Assembly: GCF_030123325.1 (NCBI RefSeq)
Contig: NZ_CP126106.1
Span: 3,872,001 to 3,936,000 of the forward strand
From: Peribacillus simplex
Lineage (GTDB): Bacteria > Bacillota > Bacilli > Bacillales > DSM-1321
Length of the DNA: 64,000 bases
Direction: 5' to 3'
Of this stretch, positions 34,727 through 43,723 are shown piece after piece. The notes beneath the pieces were generated by a model. That model had not been told where the DNA came from. It did no database searches and saw only the letters and a program-made list of their open reading frames with translations. The translations under genes were made by a program, and so were the position numbers. Each line of letters begins with the position of its first letter. Position 1 is the first letter of the stretch.

Positions 34727-35659
34727 ATGCACGAGCTATTTTTATTCCTTTTATTCATCGCGATATTTTTGGCGGGTATGTCGGTTTTACGAATCGGACT
34801 GTTCAATATGTCCGGTGCAGCATTAAAAACTTTTCTCTCAAAGGTTACGGATAAGCCATGGAAGGGCTTCATGGCCGGAACCATCTTTACCGGGATCCTG
34901 CAGAGCAGCTCGGCGGTCATGGTCATGACGGTCGGCCTCGTTTCCGCAGGAAGCTTAACATTCCCGCAAACAATCGGGATTATTCTTGGAACGAATATCG
35001 GATCGACCTTTACAGCAGAGTTCATGACCTTCTCTTTGGATCGTTGGATCATTCCCGGTGTCGTAAGCGGCGCTTTCCTTTGCTTCATGCCAAAAGCATT
35101 ACCGAGAAGCATAGGGATGTCCCTGATCGGAATCTCGGCCATCTTCGCGGCGATGAGCGGTTTTAAAACGCTTTCGACGCCGATTGCTGGCTATCCATCC
35201 ATACAAACGCTCATCCATTACATAGAGGGCCACATGAGCTATGCCTTATTAGCCGGGATATTATTGACAGCACTCATTCACTCCAGTTCGGCAACCATCG
35301 GGATAGCCATGAGCTTTTTGATGAATGGGGAGTTATCCGTCTCCTCCGCAATCGTCATCATGCTCGGATCGAATATTGGCACTTGCATCACCGGATACAT
35401 GGCCAGCATCGGTTCCGGCAGACAAGCTGCCTTCACAGCTTATGCACATATTTGGCTTAACGTCATCGGGGTTGCCGCATTCCTGCCTTTTGTGGACAAC
35501 CTGGAAAGCACTGCTGCCTTTTTCACCGAAAACAGGGGGACACAGCTGGCCCATGCCAGTGTCATTTTCAATATCTTGACTTCTTTGGCCGTCTTGCCAT
35601 TCGCAAGGCAATTCTCCAACCTCATTCTTTTGGTGCACCGGCCACACTTAAAAAAATAA
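34727..35659 (+). CDS. yqeW: Na/Pi-cotransporter family protein YqeW
   Basis: 310 residues from ATG 34727 (GAGGTGA six bases upstream). Around eight membrane helices with the two inverted repeat motifs of the Na+/phosphate cotransporter II family: GILQSSSAVMVMTVG at about 55-70 and ALIHSSSATIGIAMSF at about 185-200. It lacks the PhoU-like tail seen in longer relatives, as does B. subtilis YqeW. Probably moves phosphate or another anion with sodium; the substrate is not shown by sequence. Confidence 0.9.
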   Translation: MHELFLFLLFIAIFLAGMSVLRIGLFNMSGAALKTFLSKVTDKPWKGFMAGTIFTGILQSSSAVMVMTVGLVSAGSLTFPQTIGIILGTNIGSTFTAEFMTFSLDRWIIPGVVSGAFLCFMPKALPRSIGMSLIGISAIFAAMSGFKTLSTPIAGYPSIQTLIHYIEGHMSYALLAGILLTALIHSSSATIGIAMSFLMNGELSVSSAIVIMLGSNIGTCITGYMASIGSGRQAAFTAYAHIWLNVIGVAAFLPFVDNLESTAAFFTENRGTQLAHASVIFNILTSLAVLPFARQFSNLILLVHRPHLKK

Positions 35660-35660
35660 G

Positions 35661-35704
35661 GAGCTGTCCAAAAGTCATTGGAGACTTTCTTTTAGGACAG
35701 CTTC
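35661..35704 (+). terminator. Hairpin after yqeW
   Basis: GAGCTGTCCAAAAG pairs with CTTTTAGGACAGCTTC with small defects. There is no T-run after it, so it is a weak terminator or an old element end. Confidence 0.4.
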
Positions 35705-36142
35705 GCGGGAAGATTGGATATCATATGTAGCTGCAAGGATGAATGATTACTGGGAGGTTCTTCAATAAGCTCAAACAACTCGATCTAACAGCAGCTGATT
35801 TCAAAATCATCAAACCTTTATTGGAGAACGATGTTAAATCAAAATCGGTTATTGAAGTGTCATATACCCAAATTTCACCACTCATCTAAAGTAGTGTTAA
35901 TGATAATTTCCCTCCCCCTGTTCATGCATTTATATAAGCAAGTTTACTCCCTGTTTGATTACCCCCTAATATTTATTAAATCCACAAATTCATGGGTTCC
36001 AAAAATGATACGGGTCCTCTTTTTTCATGGAATAAAAAGGCATGGGATATCACCAGTTCAATTACCTTCCGATTTTTTTTATGGAAGTAATAAAAAGGCT
36101 GTTTTCGCATACTTTGTTGCTATTTACCAAGTAAAGCGGTGT
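35705..36142. other. Gene-poor stretch after yqeW
   Basis: A/T-rich. Apart from a 48-codon frame at 35743-35889, I see nothing I can support. Other open frames here have neither ribosome sites nor a protein-like composition. The stretch could be a decayed gene. Confidence 0.4.
35743..35889 (+). CDS. Possible small ORF of 48 codons
   Basis: ATG 35743 with AAGGATGA shortly upstream, TAA at 35887-35889. The product is soluble and amphipathic, with a plausible helix (KLKQLDLTAADFKIIKPLLE). I do not recognise it; it may be a relic of a larger gene or chance. Confidence 0.25.
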   Translation: MITGRFFNKLKQLDLTAADFKIIKPLLENDVKSKSVIEVSYTQISPLI

Positions 36143-36269
36143 GGTTGATTTCCCCTCCAGATGCTCGCTTTCCGCGGGGCGGGCGGTGAGTCTCCTCGGC
36201 GAAAACACCTGTGGGGTCTCACCTCTCCCGCTGCTCCCGCAGGAGTCTCGCAATCCGTTCCAATCAACC
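36143..36269. repeat. 127-bp TIR-bounded dispersed repeat element
   Basis: GC-rich island in A/T-rich DNA, bounded by GGTTGATT (36143-36150) and AATCAACC (36262-36269), a perfect 8-bp terminal inverted repeat. The interior (GCTCGCTTTCCGCGGGGCGG, then GTGGGGTCTCACC and GCTCCCGCAGGAGTCTCGC) matches a sequence I know to be scattered through many Bacillaceae genomes, often mis-called as small genes. It has no coding capacity of its own, so it is MITE-like. Confidence 0.7.
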
Positions 36270-36317
36270 TTAAATCGATTCGTTTTAAAAACAACAATCT
36301 TTACGAAAAGAGCCAAT

Positions 36318-36361
36318 AAAAAAAGGCGGAGAAAAATAAAATATTTTTCTCCGCCTTTTTT
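36318..36361. terminator. Strong bidirectional terminator after deoC
   Basis: Long stem AAAAAGGCGGAGAAAAATA / TATTTTTCTCCGCCTTTTT (36320-36338 with 36342-36360), T-runs on both strands, 37 bp beyond the deoC stop. Confidence 0.9.
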
Positions 36362-36397
36362 ATTTTCAGGGACTTATTATACGGTCCCTTTTTAAAA

Positions 36398-37069
36398 TCA
36401 ATAATCGGAATCAGCCGTTAAGCCCTTTACGATGGAGACACCTGCACTCGCTCCAATTCTTGTAGCACCAGCTTCAATCACTTTCTGGGCATCACTCGTG
36501 TTGCGGACTCCGCCTGAAGCTTTGACACCGATATCCGGGCCAACCGTTTTTCTCATAAGCGTGATATCTTCAACAGTCGCTCCGCCGGTAGAAAAACCAG
36601 TTGATGTTTTCACATAATCCGTTCCTGCCTTTACGGCCAATTCACATGCACGGACTTTTTCTTCATCAGTCAATAGAGAAGTTTCAATGATCACCTTTGA
36701 AAGAGCCTTACCAGTGGATGCGGTTACAACAGCACGAATATCCCGCTCCACCAACTCATCATCCTTGTCCTTCAATGCGCCGATATTGATTACCATATCG
36801 ACTTCATGAGCGCCATTGGAGATGGCGTCTTTCGTTTCGAAAGCTTTGGTTTCCGGTGTGGTTGCACCTAGAGGGAAGCCGATGACCGTACAAACTTTCA
36901 CTTCTGAACCTTCCAAAAGTTCGCTTGCATATTTCACCCAAGTTGGGTTTACGCATACGGAAGCAAAGCTATACTCTCTCGCTTCTTCGCATAATACCTT
37001 TATTTGCTCTTTGGTTGCATCTGCTTTTAATAACGTGTGGTCAATTAAACCTGCTACATTTTGTGACAT
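36398..37069 (-). CDS. deoC: Deoxyribose-phosphate aldolase
   Basis: 223 residues. TIM-barrel class I aldolase that splits deoxyribose-5-phosphate into acetaldehyde and glyceraldehyde-3-phosphate. Visible catalytic residues are D91 (HEVDMVINIG), the Schiff-base lysine K154 (DYVKTSTGF) and the lysine in GVKASGGVR. In B. subtilis deoC sits in the deoR operon elsewhere; here it stands alone, with terminators on both sides, between yqeW and mtaB. Confidence 0.96.
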   Translation of the reverse strand: MSQNVAGLIDHTLLKADATKEQIKVLCEEAREYSFASVCVNPTWVKYASELLEGSEVKVCTVIGFPLGATTPETKAFETKDAISNGAHEVDMVINIGALKDKDDELVERDIRAVVTASTGKALSKVIIETSLLTDEEKVRACELAVKAGTDYVKTSTGFSTGGATVEDITLMRKTVGPDIGVKASGGVRNTSDAQKVIEAGATRIGASAGVSIVKGLTADSDY

Positions 37070-37204
37070 TTATAAATCCTCCTCAAAAACAATCTATACC
37101 TAGTTGTACGTACCTCTCATGATACCATAGTTTATCCACTTTGACGATATATATAGTCTTTACCCGAAAGCGCCAAGAAAACACATCAAAAAGAGGATAA
37201 AAAA

Positions 37205-37228
37205 AAGACAGCGATTAACCGCTGTCTT
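37205..37228 (-). terminator. Terminator of mtaB
   Basis: Stem AAGACAGCG / CGCTGTCTT (37205-37213 with 37220-37228), followed on the minus strand by eight T. The stem overlaps the mtaB stop codon. Confidence 0.85.
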
Positions 37229-38564
37229 AGATATTGGATGCTTGTTGTAACGGAAAATCCTTCACGACCGTCACGAACTGACCTTCACTAAATGGATAGC
37301 CAGACTTTGTGATCTTCACTTTGACGATTTCACCGACCATTTCATCCGAAGCAGAAAAGACGATTTTCATGTAATTATCGGAGTAGCCCTCATAAAGGCC
37401 ATTTTCCAACTTCGTTTCAGGAATGACTTCCAGAACTTCCCCCTCGAATCGGGAGGCATACTCTTTTGCCAGCTGATCCGACAACGTGATAAGGCGGTGG
37501 ACACGTTCATTTTTGATATCTTCATCCACTTGATCTTCCATACGGGCAGCCGGAGTCCCTGTCCGTTTTGAATAAGGGAAAACATGAAGTTCGGAGAATT
37601 TATATTTTTCTATAAAGTTATATGTCTCCATGAATTCTTCTTCGGTTTCACCTGGGAAACCTACGATGACATCAGAGGTAACAGCAAGACCCGGAAGTGC
37701 AATTTTCAACTTTTCGATTCGATCACCGAAGAAATCCATCGTATATTTACGTCTCATCCGTTTTAGAACTGTATCGGAACCCGATTGGATTGGTATATGC
37801 AAATGACGTACCACTTTTTTTGAATTCGTCAGCACTTCAATGATTTCATCTGTAATTTGGCTGGCTTCAATGGATGAAATGCGGATACGCTTCAGCCCAT
37901 CGACTTTTTCCAAGTCCCGCAGCAGCATCGCCAAATTATAGTCTTTTAAATCGTCTCCGTAGCCGCCAGTATGAATTCCGGTGAGGACTAGCTCTTTATA
38001 GCCTGCCTCGACAAGCTGTTCAGCTTGGTGAATGACTTCTTTTGGATCGCGGGAACGCATCAAGCCACGAGCCCAAGGGATGATGCAAAAAGTGCAGAAA
38101 TTATTGCAACCTTCCTGAATCTTAAGTGAAGCGCGTGTACGGTCTGTAAAAGCAGGTACATCCAACTCTTCGTAGACACGGTTTTTCATGATATTTCCTA
38201 CTGCATTGATTGGTTCACGTTCCACCTTGAATTGCTCAATGTAATCAAGGAGTTTAACCCTGTCTTGTGTTCCTACAACAATATCCACACCTGGTATGGC
38301 CATGATTTCTGCCGGCGATGTCTGTGCGTAACATCCCGTTACCGCTATGACGGCATTCGGGTTCTTACGAATGGCACGACGGATGACCTGACGGCTTTTC
38401 TTGTCGCCAGTGTTTGTCACCGTGCATGTGTTGATGACATATACATCTGATGCATTTTCAAACTCAACACGATCATATCCCCCAGTTTTGAATAATTGCC
38501 ATATAGCCTCTGTTTCATAATGATTCACTTTACAGCCTAATGTATGGAAAGCGACCGTTGCCAT
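37227..38564 (-). CDS. mtaB: tRNA t6A37 methylthiotransferase MtaB
   Basis: 445 residues. N-terminal UPF0004 domain with cluster cysteines C11, C47 and C78. Radical-SAM core with C153, C157 and C160 (GCNNFCTFC), and a C-terminal TRAM domain (about 375-440). Converts t6A to ms2t6A at position 37 of tRNAs reading ANN codons. Seven bp after rsmE, so it is the last gene of the group that starts at hrcA in B. subtilis. Confidence 0.95.
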   Translation of the reverse strand: MATVAFHTLGCKVNHYETEAIWQLFKTGGYDRVEFENASDVYVINTCTVTNTGDKKSRQVIRRAIRKNPNAVIAVTGCYAQTSPAEIMAIPGVDIVVGTQDRVKLLDYIEQFKVEREPINAVGNIMKNRVYEELDVPAFTDRTRASLKIQEGCNNFCTFCIIPWARGLMRSRDPKEVIHQAEQLVEAGYKELVLTGIHTGGYGDDLKDYNLAMLLRDLEKVDGLKRIRISSIEASQITDEIIEVLTNSKKVVRHLHIPIQSGSDTVLKRMRRKYTMDFFGDRIEKLKIALPGLAVTSDVIVGFPGETEEEFMETYNFIEKYKFSELHVFPYSKRTGTPAARMEDQVDEDIKNERVHRLITLSDQLAKEYASRFEGEVLEVIPETKLENGLYEGYSDNYMKIVFSASDEMVGEIVKVKITKSGYPFSEGQFVTVVKDFPLQQASNI

Positions 38565-38570
38565 TTTTCA

Positions 38571-39323
38571 TCACCTCAAAAGTTCTACATGATAAGAAAC
38601 AGCGGAAAGTGCATATAAAGGTGCTGTTTCAGTTCTTAATATTCTTGGTCCAAGACCGCAAGCCATAAAACCGGCATCAGTCAGTTTTTCAATTTCCTTA
38701 TCTGCTAAACCACCTTCAGGCCCAAATACGAATAGGATGGATTGCCCAGCGGTAATATCTTTCAAGACAGAAGCGAGTACAGAAGTTTCCCCCCGTTTCG
38801 CCTCTTCTTCAAAAGCGATTAATTTATGATCGAAACCAGTTGCATACCCAGCTAGCTGTTCTGCCGTCATCGGTTCCTTGATGGCAGGGATAACCGTGCG
38901 GTGGGATTGCTCAGCCGCCTCTTTTGAAATCTTCTGGAGTCTCTCCAATTTCTTGCCTACCTTTTTGTGGTCCCATTTTACCACCGAACGAGCAGCAATA
39001 AAAGGGATAAATTCAACGGCACCCAGTTCAGTACCCTTTTGAACGATATATTCCAACTTATCCCCTTTAGGCAGACCGCTCGCTATCACAACCCTTACAG
39101 GAAGTTCCTTTTCTTCATTCTTCCATTCGGTAACGGTCCCTATAACAGCATCATCAGTTATTTCCGAAATTTCCGCGATAGCTGTCATGCCATTATCTTT
39201 CACCGTGATGATCCGTTCCCCTGGTCCCATTCTCATCACCCTGGCGATATGGTGAAAATCATCGCCTGATATCTTCACCGTGTTTCCATTGATGTCTGCT
39301 TCGTTAAGAAAATACCGTTGCAC
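38571..39323 (-). CDS. rsmE: 16S rRNA (uracil(1498)-N(3))-methyltransferase
   Basis: 250 residues from GTG 39323 (AGGTGG four bases upstream), which restores the family's usual VQRYF start. SPOUT methyltransferase: PUA-like N-terminus (GDDFHHIARVMRM), then the knotted SAM site IVIASGLPKGDKLE, FVFGPEGGLADKE and LGPRILRTETAPLYALSA. Methylates U1498 in the 30S decoding region. Followed closely by mtaB. Confidence 0.94.
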   Translation of the reverse strand: MQRYFLNEADINGNTVKISGDDFHHIARVMRMGPGERIITVKDNGMTAIAEISEITDDAVIGTVTEWKNEEKELPVRVVIASGLPKGDKLEYIVQKGTELGAVEFIPFIAARSVVKWDHKKVGKKLERLQKISKEAAEQSHRTVIPAIKEPMTAEQLAGYATGFDHKLIAFEEEAKRGETSVLASVLKDITAGQSILFVFGPEGGLADKEIEKLTDAGFMACGLGPRILRTETAPLYALSAVSYHVELLR

Positions 39324-39410
39324 ACTGCCACCTACTTCGTCTAGTCTAAAAAAACTCACAGGCTAACAGTCAGGATTCCAGAATGCAAGCCGTGCAAAGA
39401 TTCAAGCTAA

Positions 39411-39455
39411 AAAAAGGTACTCTGACTATCAAAAAACCCGATAATCAGAGTAACT
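39411..39455 (-). terminator. Terminator after prmA
   Basis: On the minus strand GTTACTCTGATTATC pairs with GATAGTCAGAGTACC, followed by seven T (39417-39411). It would separate prmA from rsmE-mtaB, or reduce read-through into them. Confidence 0.7.
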
Positions 39456-39462
39456 TTTTCAA

Positions 39463-40404
39463 TTAATCATTTCTTTTCGCGATTATTGCCACCCAATCTT
39501 CCATCAAGATCGTTTCCTCAACGGTGAATCCAGATGCCATAATCGCTTCCTTCACATCTTGTTTCTTAGTTTGAATGATTCCGGAAGCGATGAAATATCC
39601 GCCAGGTTTAACCACTTTCGCTACATCATCCGTAAAACGCATGATCACTTCGGCAAGAATATTAGCCACGACGATATCCGCTTGTTCATTTACACCATCC
39701 AGTAAATTGCCTTGTGAGACGGACACTTTATCCTGAACGTTATTTAGTTCCACATTTTGTTTGGCTGACTGTACTGCCACTTCATCCAAATCCAGGGACT
39801 GGATTCGTTTAGCGTCCAATAATGCAGCTGCAATACTCAGAACACCAGAACCAGTTCCTACATCAACGACTAAATCGCCAGGCTGTACCGTACGCTCCAG
39901 CGCTTGGATGCACATGACCGTCGTCGGGTGTGTACCCGTTCCGAAAGCCATGCCTGGATCAAGTTCAATGATCAATTCGTCACTGCTTACTGGAGTGTAG
40001 TCTTCCCATGTTGGCACGATGGTAAAACGTTCGGATATCTTGACGGGGTTATAATATTTTTTCCAAGCCGTCGCCCATTCTTCCTCATTCACTTCACTGA
40101 TTGAAACAACATTTTTCCCAAGGTCTATATCAAAAAGAAGGAGATTATTGATTGATTCCTTAATAGCATCAATGGTATCGCCAAGGAAGCTGTTAACAGG
40201 CAGATAAGCCTTAATGACTACACCTTCATTCGGATAATCATCTGGGTTTAAGTGGTAGATTTCGCCAAAAACATTTTCTCGTTCCTTGACTAATTCTAGA
40301 GGATCCTCAATGACAACACCACTCGCACCTGCCTCATGAAGAATATTCGAAACAGGTTCAACCGCTTCATTCGTTGTTTGGATTGCAAATTCAGACCACT
40401 TCAT
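39463..40404 (-). CDS. prmA: Ribosomal protein L11 methyltransferase
   Basis: 313 residues. N-terminal substrate-recognition domain (WSEFAIQTTNEAVEPVSNILHEAG), then a SAM-dependent methyltransferase domain: ELDPGMAFGTGTHPTTVMCIQ (about 170-190), VVDVGTGSGVLSIAAALL and DIVVANILAEVI. Trimethylates lysines and the N-terminus of L11. Thirty-six bp after dnaJ, same strand, matching B. subtilis yqeT. Confidence 0.95.
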   Translation of the reverse strand: MKWSEFAIQTTNEAVEPVSNILHEAGASGVVIEDPLELVKERENVFGEIYHLNPDDYPNEGVVIKAYLPVNSFLGDTIDAIKESINNLLLFDIDLGKNVVSISEVNEEEWATAWKKYYNPVKISERFTIVPTWEDYTPVSSDELIIELDPGMAFGTGTHPTTVMCIQALERTVQPGDLVVDVGTGSGVLSIAAALLDAKRIQSLDLDEVAVQSAKQNVELNNVQDKVSVSQGNLLDGVNEQADIVVANILAEVIMRFTDDVAKVVKPGGYFIASGIIQTKKQDVKEAIMASGFTVEETILMEDWVAIIAKRND

Positions 40405-40440
40405 AATCTACCAACTCCCAATTTGTTCTTTTACTTTTAT

Positions 40441-41556
40441 TCACCTATCTTTAAAAGCACGCTTTACTTTTGAGAAAAAGCCATCATCTTGTTCATCTAC
40501 ACCTTGCCCGCTGATATCGCTGAACTCACGAAGCAGGTCCTTTTGTTTTTCCGTTAATTTCTTAGGCGTGACCACTAATACGACCACATGCTGATCTCCT
40601 TGGCCATATCCTCTGACATTCGGAACCCCTTTGCCTTTTAAACGGAAACGTGTGCTTGTTTGTGTACCGGCAGGAATCTTCAGCTTCACTTTTCCATGAA
40701 GCGTCGGAACTTCAATTTCATCGCCTAATGCTGCCTGGGCAAAAGTAACCGGCATTTCACAATAAATATCATCGCCATCCCGCTCAAAGAATTCATGGCT
40801 GCGCACATGGAAGACTACATATAGGTCTCCTGCCGGACCGCCATTGATTCCTGGCTCTCCTTGGCCGGTTACACGCAATTGCTGGCCATCATCAATTCCT
40901 GCTGGCACCTTGACTTGGATCTTTTTACGTTTTTGGACTTTTCCGTCACCGCCGCATGTTGAACATTTATTCGGAATGATTTTTCCTGTTCCTTGACAAT
41001 GGTGACATGCTCTCCGGTTCACAATCCTTCCGAACGCTGTGTTTTGTTCAACATTCAATTGACCGGTTCCTTGGCAATGTGAACAATTTTCCACTTTTGT
41101 ACCTGGTTTGGCACCGGATCCTTTACAAGTATCACAATTCTCTTCACGCGGAATTTCGATTTCAGTATCTTTTCCGAATGCAGCCTCTTCAAAAGAAAGT
41201 GTCATCGTATACTGTAAATCCGCCCCTTGACGCGGTGCATTAGGATCTCTCCTGCGTCCGCCGCCACCAAAAAAGCTACTGAAAATATCTTCAAAACCGC
41301 CGAAACCGCCAAAGTCCTGACCGCCAAAGCCTTGATTTGGATCTGTGTGTCCGAACTGGTCATAATGGGCCTTTTTCTGTTCGTCACTCAATACTTCGTA
41401 AGCTTCCTTGATTTCCTTGAATTTATCCGCAGCATCGTCCGCTTTATTAATATCAGGGTGATATTGTTTGGAGAGCTTTCGATACGCTTTTTTGATTTCA
41501 TCCTTCGAAGCACTCTTCGAAAGGCCTAACACCTCATAATAATCGCGTTTACTCAT
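40441..41556 (-). CDS. dnaJ: Chaperone DnaJ
   Basis: 371 residues from ATG 41556 (the longer frame runs into non-coding DNA). J-domain with HPD in KQYHPDINK (about 33), Gly/Phe-rich linker (GFGGQDFGGFGGF), and four zinc repeats CDTCKGSG, CSHCQGTG, CHHCQGTG and CSTCGGDG (about 145-205). C-terminal substrate-binding domains follow. Stimulates DnaK ATPase and hands it unfolded clients. Confidence 0.98.
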   Translation of the reverse strand: MSKRDYYEVLGLSKSASKDEIKKAYRKLSKQYHPDINKADDAADKFKEIKEAYEVLSDEQKKAHYDQFGHTDPNQGFGGQDFGGFGGFEDIFSSFFGGGGRRRDPNAPRQGADLQYTMTLSFEEAAFGKDTEIEIPREENCDTCKGSGAKPGTKVENCSHCQGTGQLNVEQNTAFGRIVNRRACHHCQGTGKIIPNKCSTCGGDGKVQKRKKIQVKVPAGIDDGQQLRVTGQGEPGINGGPAGDLYVVFHVRSHEFFERDGDDIYCEMPVTFAQAALGDEIEVPTLHGKVKLKIPAGTQTSTRFRLKGKGVPNVRGYGQGDQHVVVLVVTPKKLTEKQKDLLREFSDISGQGVDEQDDGFFSKVKRAFKDR

Positions 41557-41594
41557 ATCTAAAATCCACTCCCGATTCGATTCACATAAAGGTA

Positions 41595-41624
41595 ATATTA
41601 TCACTGAACGAAGATAATAATCAA
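41595..41624 (-). promoter_or_regulatory. Possible internal promoter before dnaJ
   Basis: Minus-strand TTGATT (41624-41619), 18 bp, TAATAT (41600-41595). In B. subtilis a second sigma-A promoter is known before dnaJ; this is the best match in the corresponding gap. Confidence 0.4.
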
Positions 41625-41761
41625 CTAGAAAAGTACAATCGGCTTTAACACATTTTTGCAAATGATAGTGCCAGTGCCAATTTGCATACGTTTCCCACTA
41701 AAATCCAACGATTCCCCACCAGTGATTGCAACACTTCCAGACAATGATTCCATACACTGTA

Positions 41762-41799
41762 AAAAAGCCAAAGTCAAGATAACCTGACTTTGACTTTTT
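41762..41799 (-). terminator. Terminator between dnaK and dnaJ
   Basis: Minus-strand stem AAAAAGTCAAAGTCA / TGACTTTGGCTTTTT (41799-41785 with 41776-41762) with a T-run. It would make dnaJ levels depend on read-through and on the internal promoter. Confidence 0.8.
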
Positions 41800-41854
41800 A
41801 CAATGGCAGGCAGAAAAACTGCCCAATATATCAGTGTCCCGATTGGGTCACTTT

Positions 41855-43687
41855 TTATTTTTTCTCTTCTTCGTTAACTTCCGTGTATTCAGCATCAACC
41901 ACATTATCGTCTTTAGCAGACTCGCCAGCACCGGCTTCGCCAGCTTGCTGAGCTTTTGCCGCTTCTTCATAAAGCTTCATTGTCAAAGCTTGAACGATTT
42001 CGTTAAGCGCATCTTTTTTCACGCGGATTTCTTCAAGCTCATTTTTCTCGATTGCAGCTTTCAGTTCGTCCTTCGCTTCATTCGCTTTTGTTACTTCCGC
42101 TTCGTCCACTTTACCTTCTAGATCTTTAAGCGTTTTTTCCGTTTGGAAAACTAATTGATCAGCTTCGTTACGAAGTTCGACTTCTTCTTTGCGTTGTTTA
42201 TCGCTATCGGCATTTTCTTCCGCTTCACGGACCATGCGTTCAATCTCTTCATCAGAAAGTCCTGAAGATGATTTGATGGTGATCGCTTGTTCTTTGTTCG
42301 TACCAAGATCTTTCGCACGAACGTTCACGATACCGTTTTTATCGATATCGAATGTCACTTCAACTTGCGGAACTCCACGCGGTGCCGGTGGAATGTCACT
42401 CAATTGGAAACGACCAAGAGTTTTGTTATCCGCTGACATTGGACGCTCACCTTGAAGGACATGGATATCAACTGCCGTTTGATTATCAGCCGCAGTCGAG
42501 AATACTTGTGATTTACTTGTCGGAATCGTAGTATTACGGTCAATCAGTTTCGTGAATACTCCGCCCATCGTTTCAATTCCAAGTGAAAGTGGTGTTACAT
42601 CAAGAAGGACAACGTCTTTAACATCCCCTGTCAATACGCCACCTTGAATGGCAGCACCCATAGCCACTACTTCATCAGGGTTCACGCCTTTGCTTGGTTC
42701 TTGACCGATTTCCTTTTTGATCGCTTCAACAACCGCAGGAATACGTGTAGATCCACCAACAAGGATTACTTTGTCGATTTCAGATGCTGAAAGACCAGCA
42801 TCTTTCAATGCTTGACGAGTTGGTCCCATAGTACGTTCCACAAGACCAGTAGAAAGCTCATCGAATTTAGCTCTAGTCATCGTTACATCCAAGTGAAGCG
42901 GGCCAGCTTCTCCAGCAGTGATGAACGGTAAAGAAATTTGGGTTGAAGTTACGCCGGAAAGATCTTTTTTCGCTTTTTCAGCTGCATCTTTCAAACGTTG
43001 AACCGCCATTTTATCTTTTGAAAGGTCGATTCCGTTTTCTTTCTTGAATGCTTCAACTAAGTAATCGATGATGACTTGGTCGAAATCATCCCCACCTAGA
43101 CGGTTGTCACCAGCTGTGGACTTAACTTCGAAAACGCCGTCCCCAAGTTCCATGATCGAAACGTCAAATGTACCGCCGCCAAGGTCGAATACAAGGATCG
43201 TTTGATCTTCTTCCGTTTTATCCAAACCGTATGCAAGTGCTGCAGCTGTCGGTTCGTTGATGATACGTTCCACTTCAAGGCCGGCAATTTGACCAGCATC
43301 CTTAGTTGCTTGACGTTCTGCATCATTGAAGTAAGCAGGTACAGTGATAACCGCTTTAGTAACTTTTTCGCCAAGATACTCTTCAGCATATGATTTCAAG
43401 TATTGAAGGATGATTGCAGAAACTTCTTGAGGTGAGTATTCTTTTCCTTCAATGACTTCTTTATGGTCGGTACCCATATGGCGTTTAATGGAAATGATCG
43501 TGTTAGGGTTTGTAATCGCTTGGCGTTTTGCCACTTCCCCTACTTGCCTTTCACCATTTTTGAATGCCACTACGGATGGAGTTGTACGGTTTCCTTCTGG
43601 ATTCGGGATTACTTTTGGTTCCCCGCCTTCAAGTACAGATACACAAGAGTTTGTTGTACCTAAGTCAATACCAATAATCTTGCTCAT
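41855..43687 (-). CDS. dnaK: Chaperone DnaK (Hsp70)
   Basis: 610 residues from ATG 43687, preceded by GGGAGGTAGTG. ATPase domain with IGIDLGTTNSCV, DLGGGTFDVS and VGGSTRIPAV. The interdomain linker VVLLDVTPLSLGIE is near 365-380. Then the beta substrate-binding domain and helical lid follow, and the acidic tail VVDAEYTEVNEEEKK. Lacks the 24-residue insertion of Gram-negative DnaK, as expected for Firmicutes. Third gene of the hrcA operon. Confidence 0.99.
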   Translation of the reverse strand: MSKIIGIDLGTTNSCVSVLEGGEPKVIPNPEGNRTTPSVVAFKNGERQVGEVAKRQAITNPNTIISIKRHMGTDHKEVIEGKEYSPQEVSAIILQYLKSYAEEYLGEKVTKAVITVPAYFNDAERQATKDAGQIAGLEVERIINEPTAAALAYGLDKTEEDQTILVFDLGGGTFDVSIMELGDGVFEVKSTAGDNRLGGDDFDQVIIDYLVEAFKKENGIDLSKDKMAVQRLKDAAEKAKKDLSGVTSTQISLPFITAGEAGPLHLDVTMTRAKFDELSTGLVERTMGPTRQALKDAGLSASEIDKVILVGGSTRIPAVVEAIKKEIGQEPSKGVNPDEVVAMGAAIQGGVLTGDVKDVVLLDVTPLSLGIETMGGVFTKLIDRNTTIPTSKSQVFSTAADNQTAVDIHVLQGERPMSADNKTLGRFQLSDIPPAPRGVPQVEVTFDIDKNGIVNVRAKDLGTNKEQAITIKSSSGLSDEEIERMVREAEENADSDKQRKEEVELRNEADQLVFQTEKTLKDLEGKVDEAEVTKANEAKDELKAAIEKNELEEIRVKKDALNEIVQALTMKLYEEAAKAQQAGEAGAGESAKDDNVVDAEYTEVNEEEKK

Positions 43688-43723
43688 AGTTTCACTACCT
43701 CCCAATTATTTATATGTAAAATC

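Noticed and set aside
36062..36316. 84-codon minus-strand frame over the GC-rich repeat
   Set aside because: It simply translates the dispersed repeat element (PRRLTARPAESEHLEGK text) plus flanking A/T-rich DNA; commonly mis-annotated.
41557..41661. Upstream extension of dnaJ by 35 codons
   Set aside because: The extension has an unconserved, Cys-rich sequence and covers the candidate dnaJ promoter; the normal J-domain start is ATG 41556.
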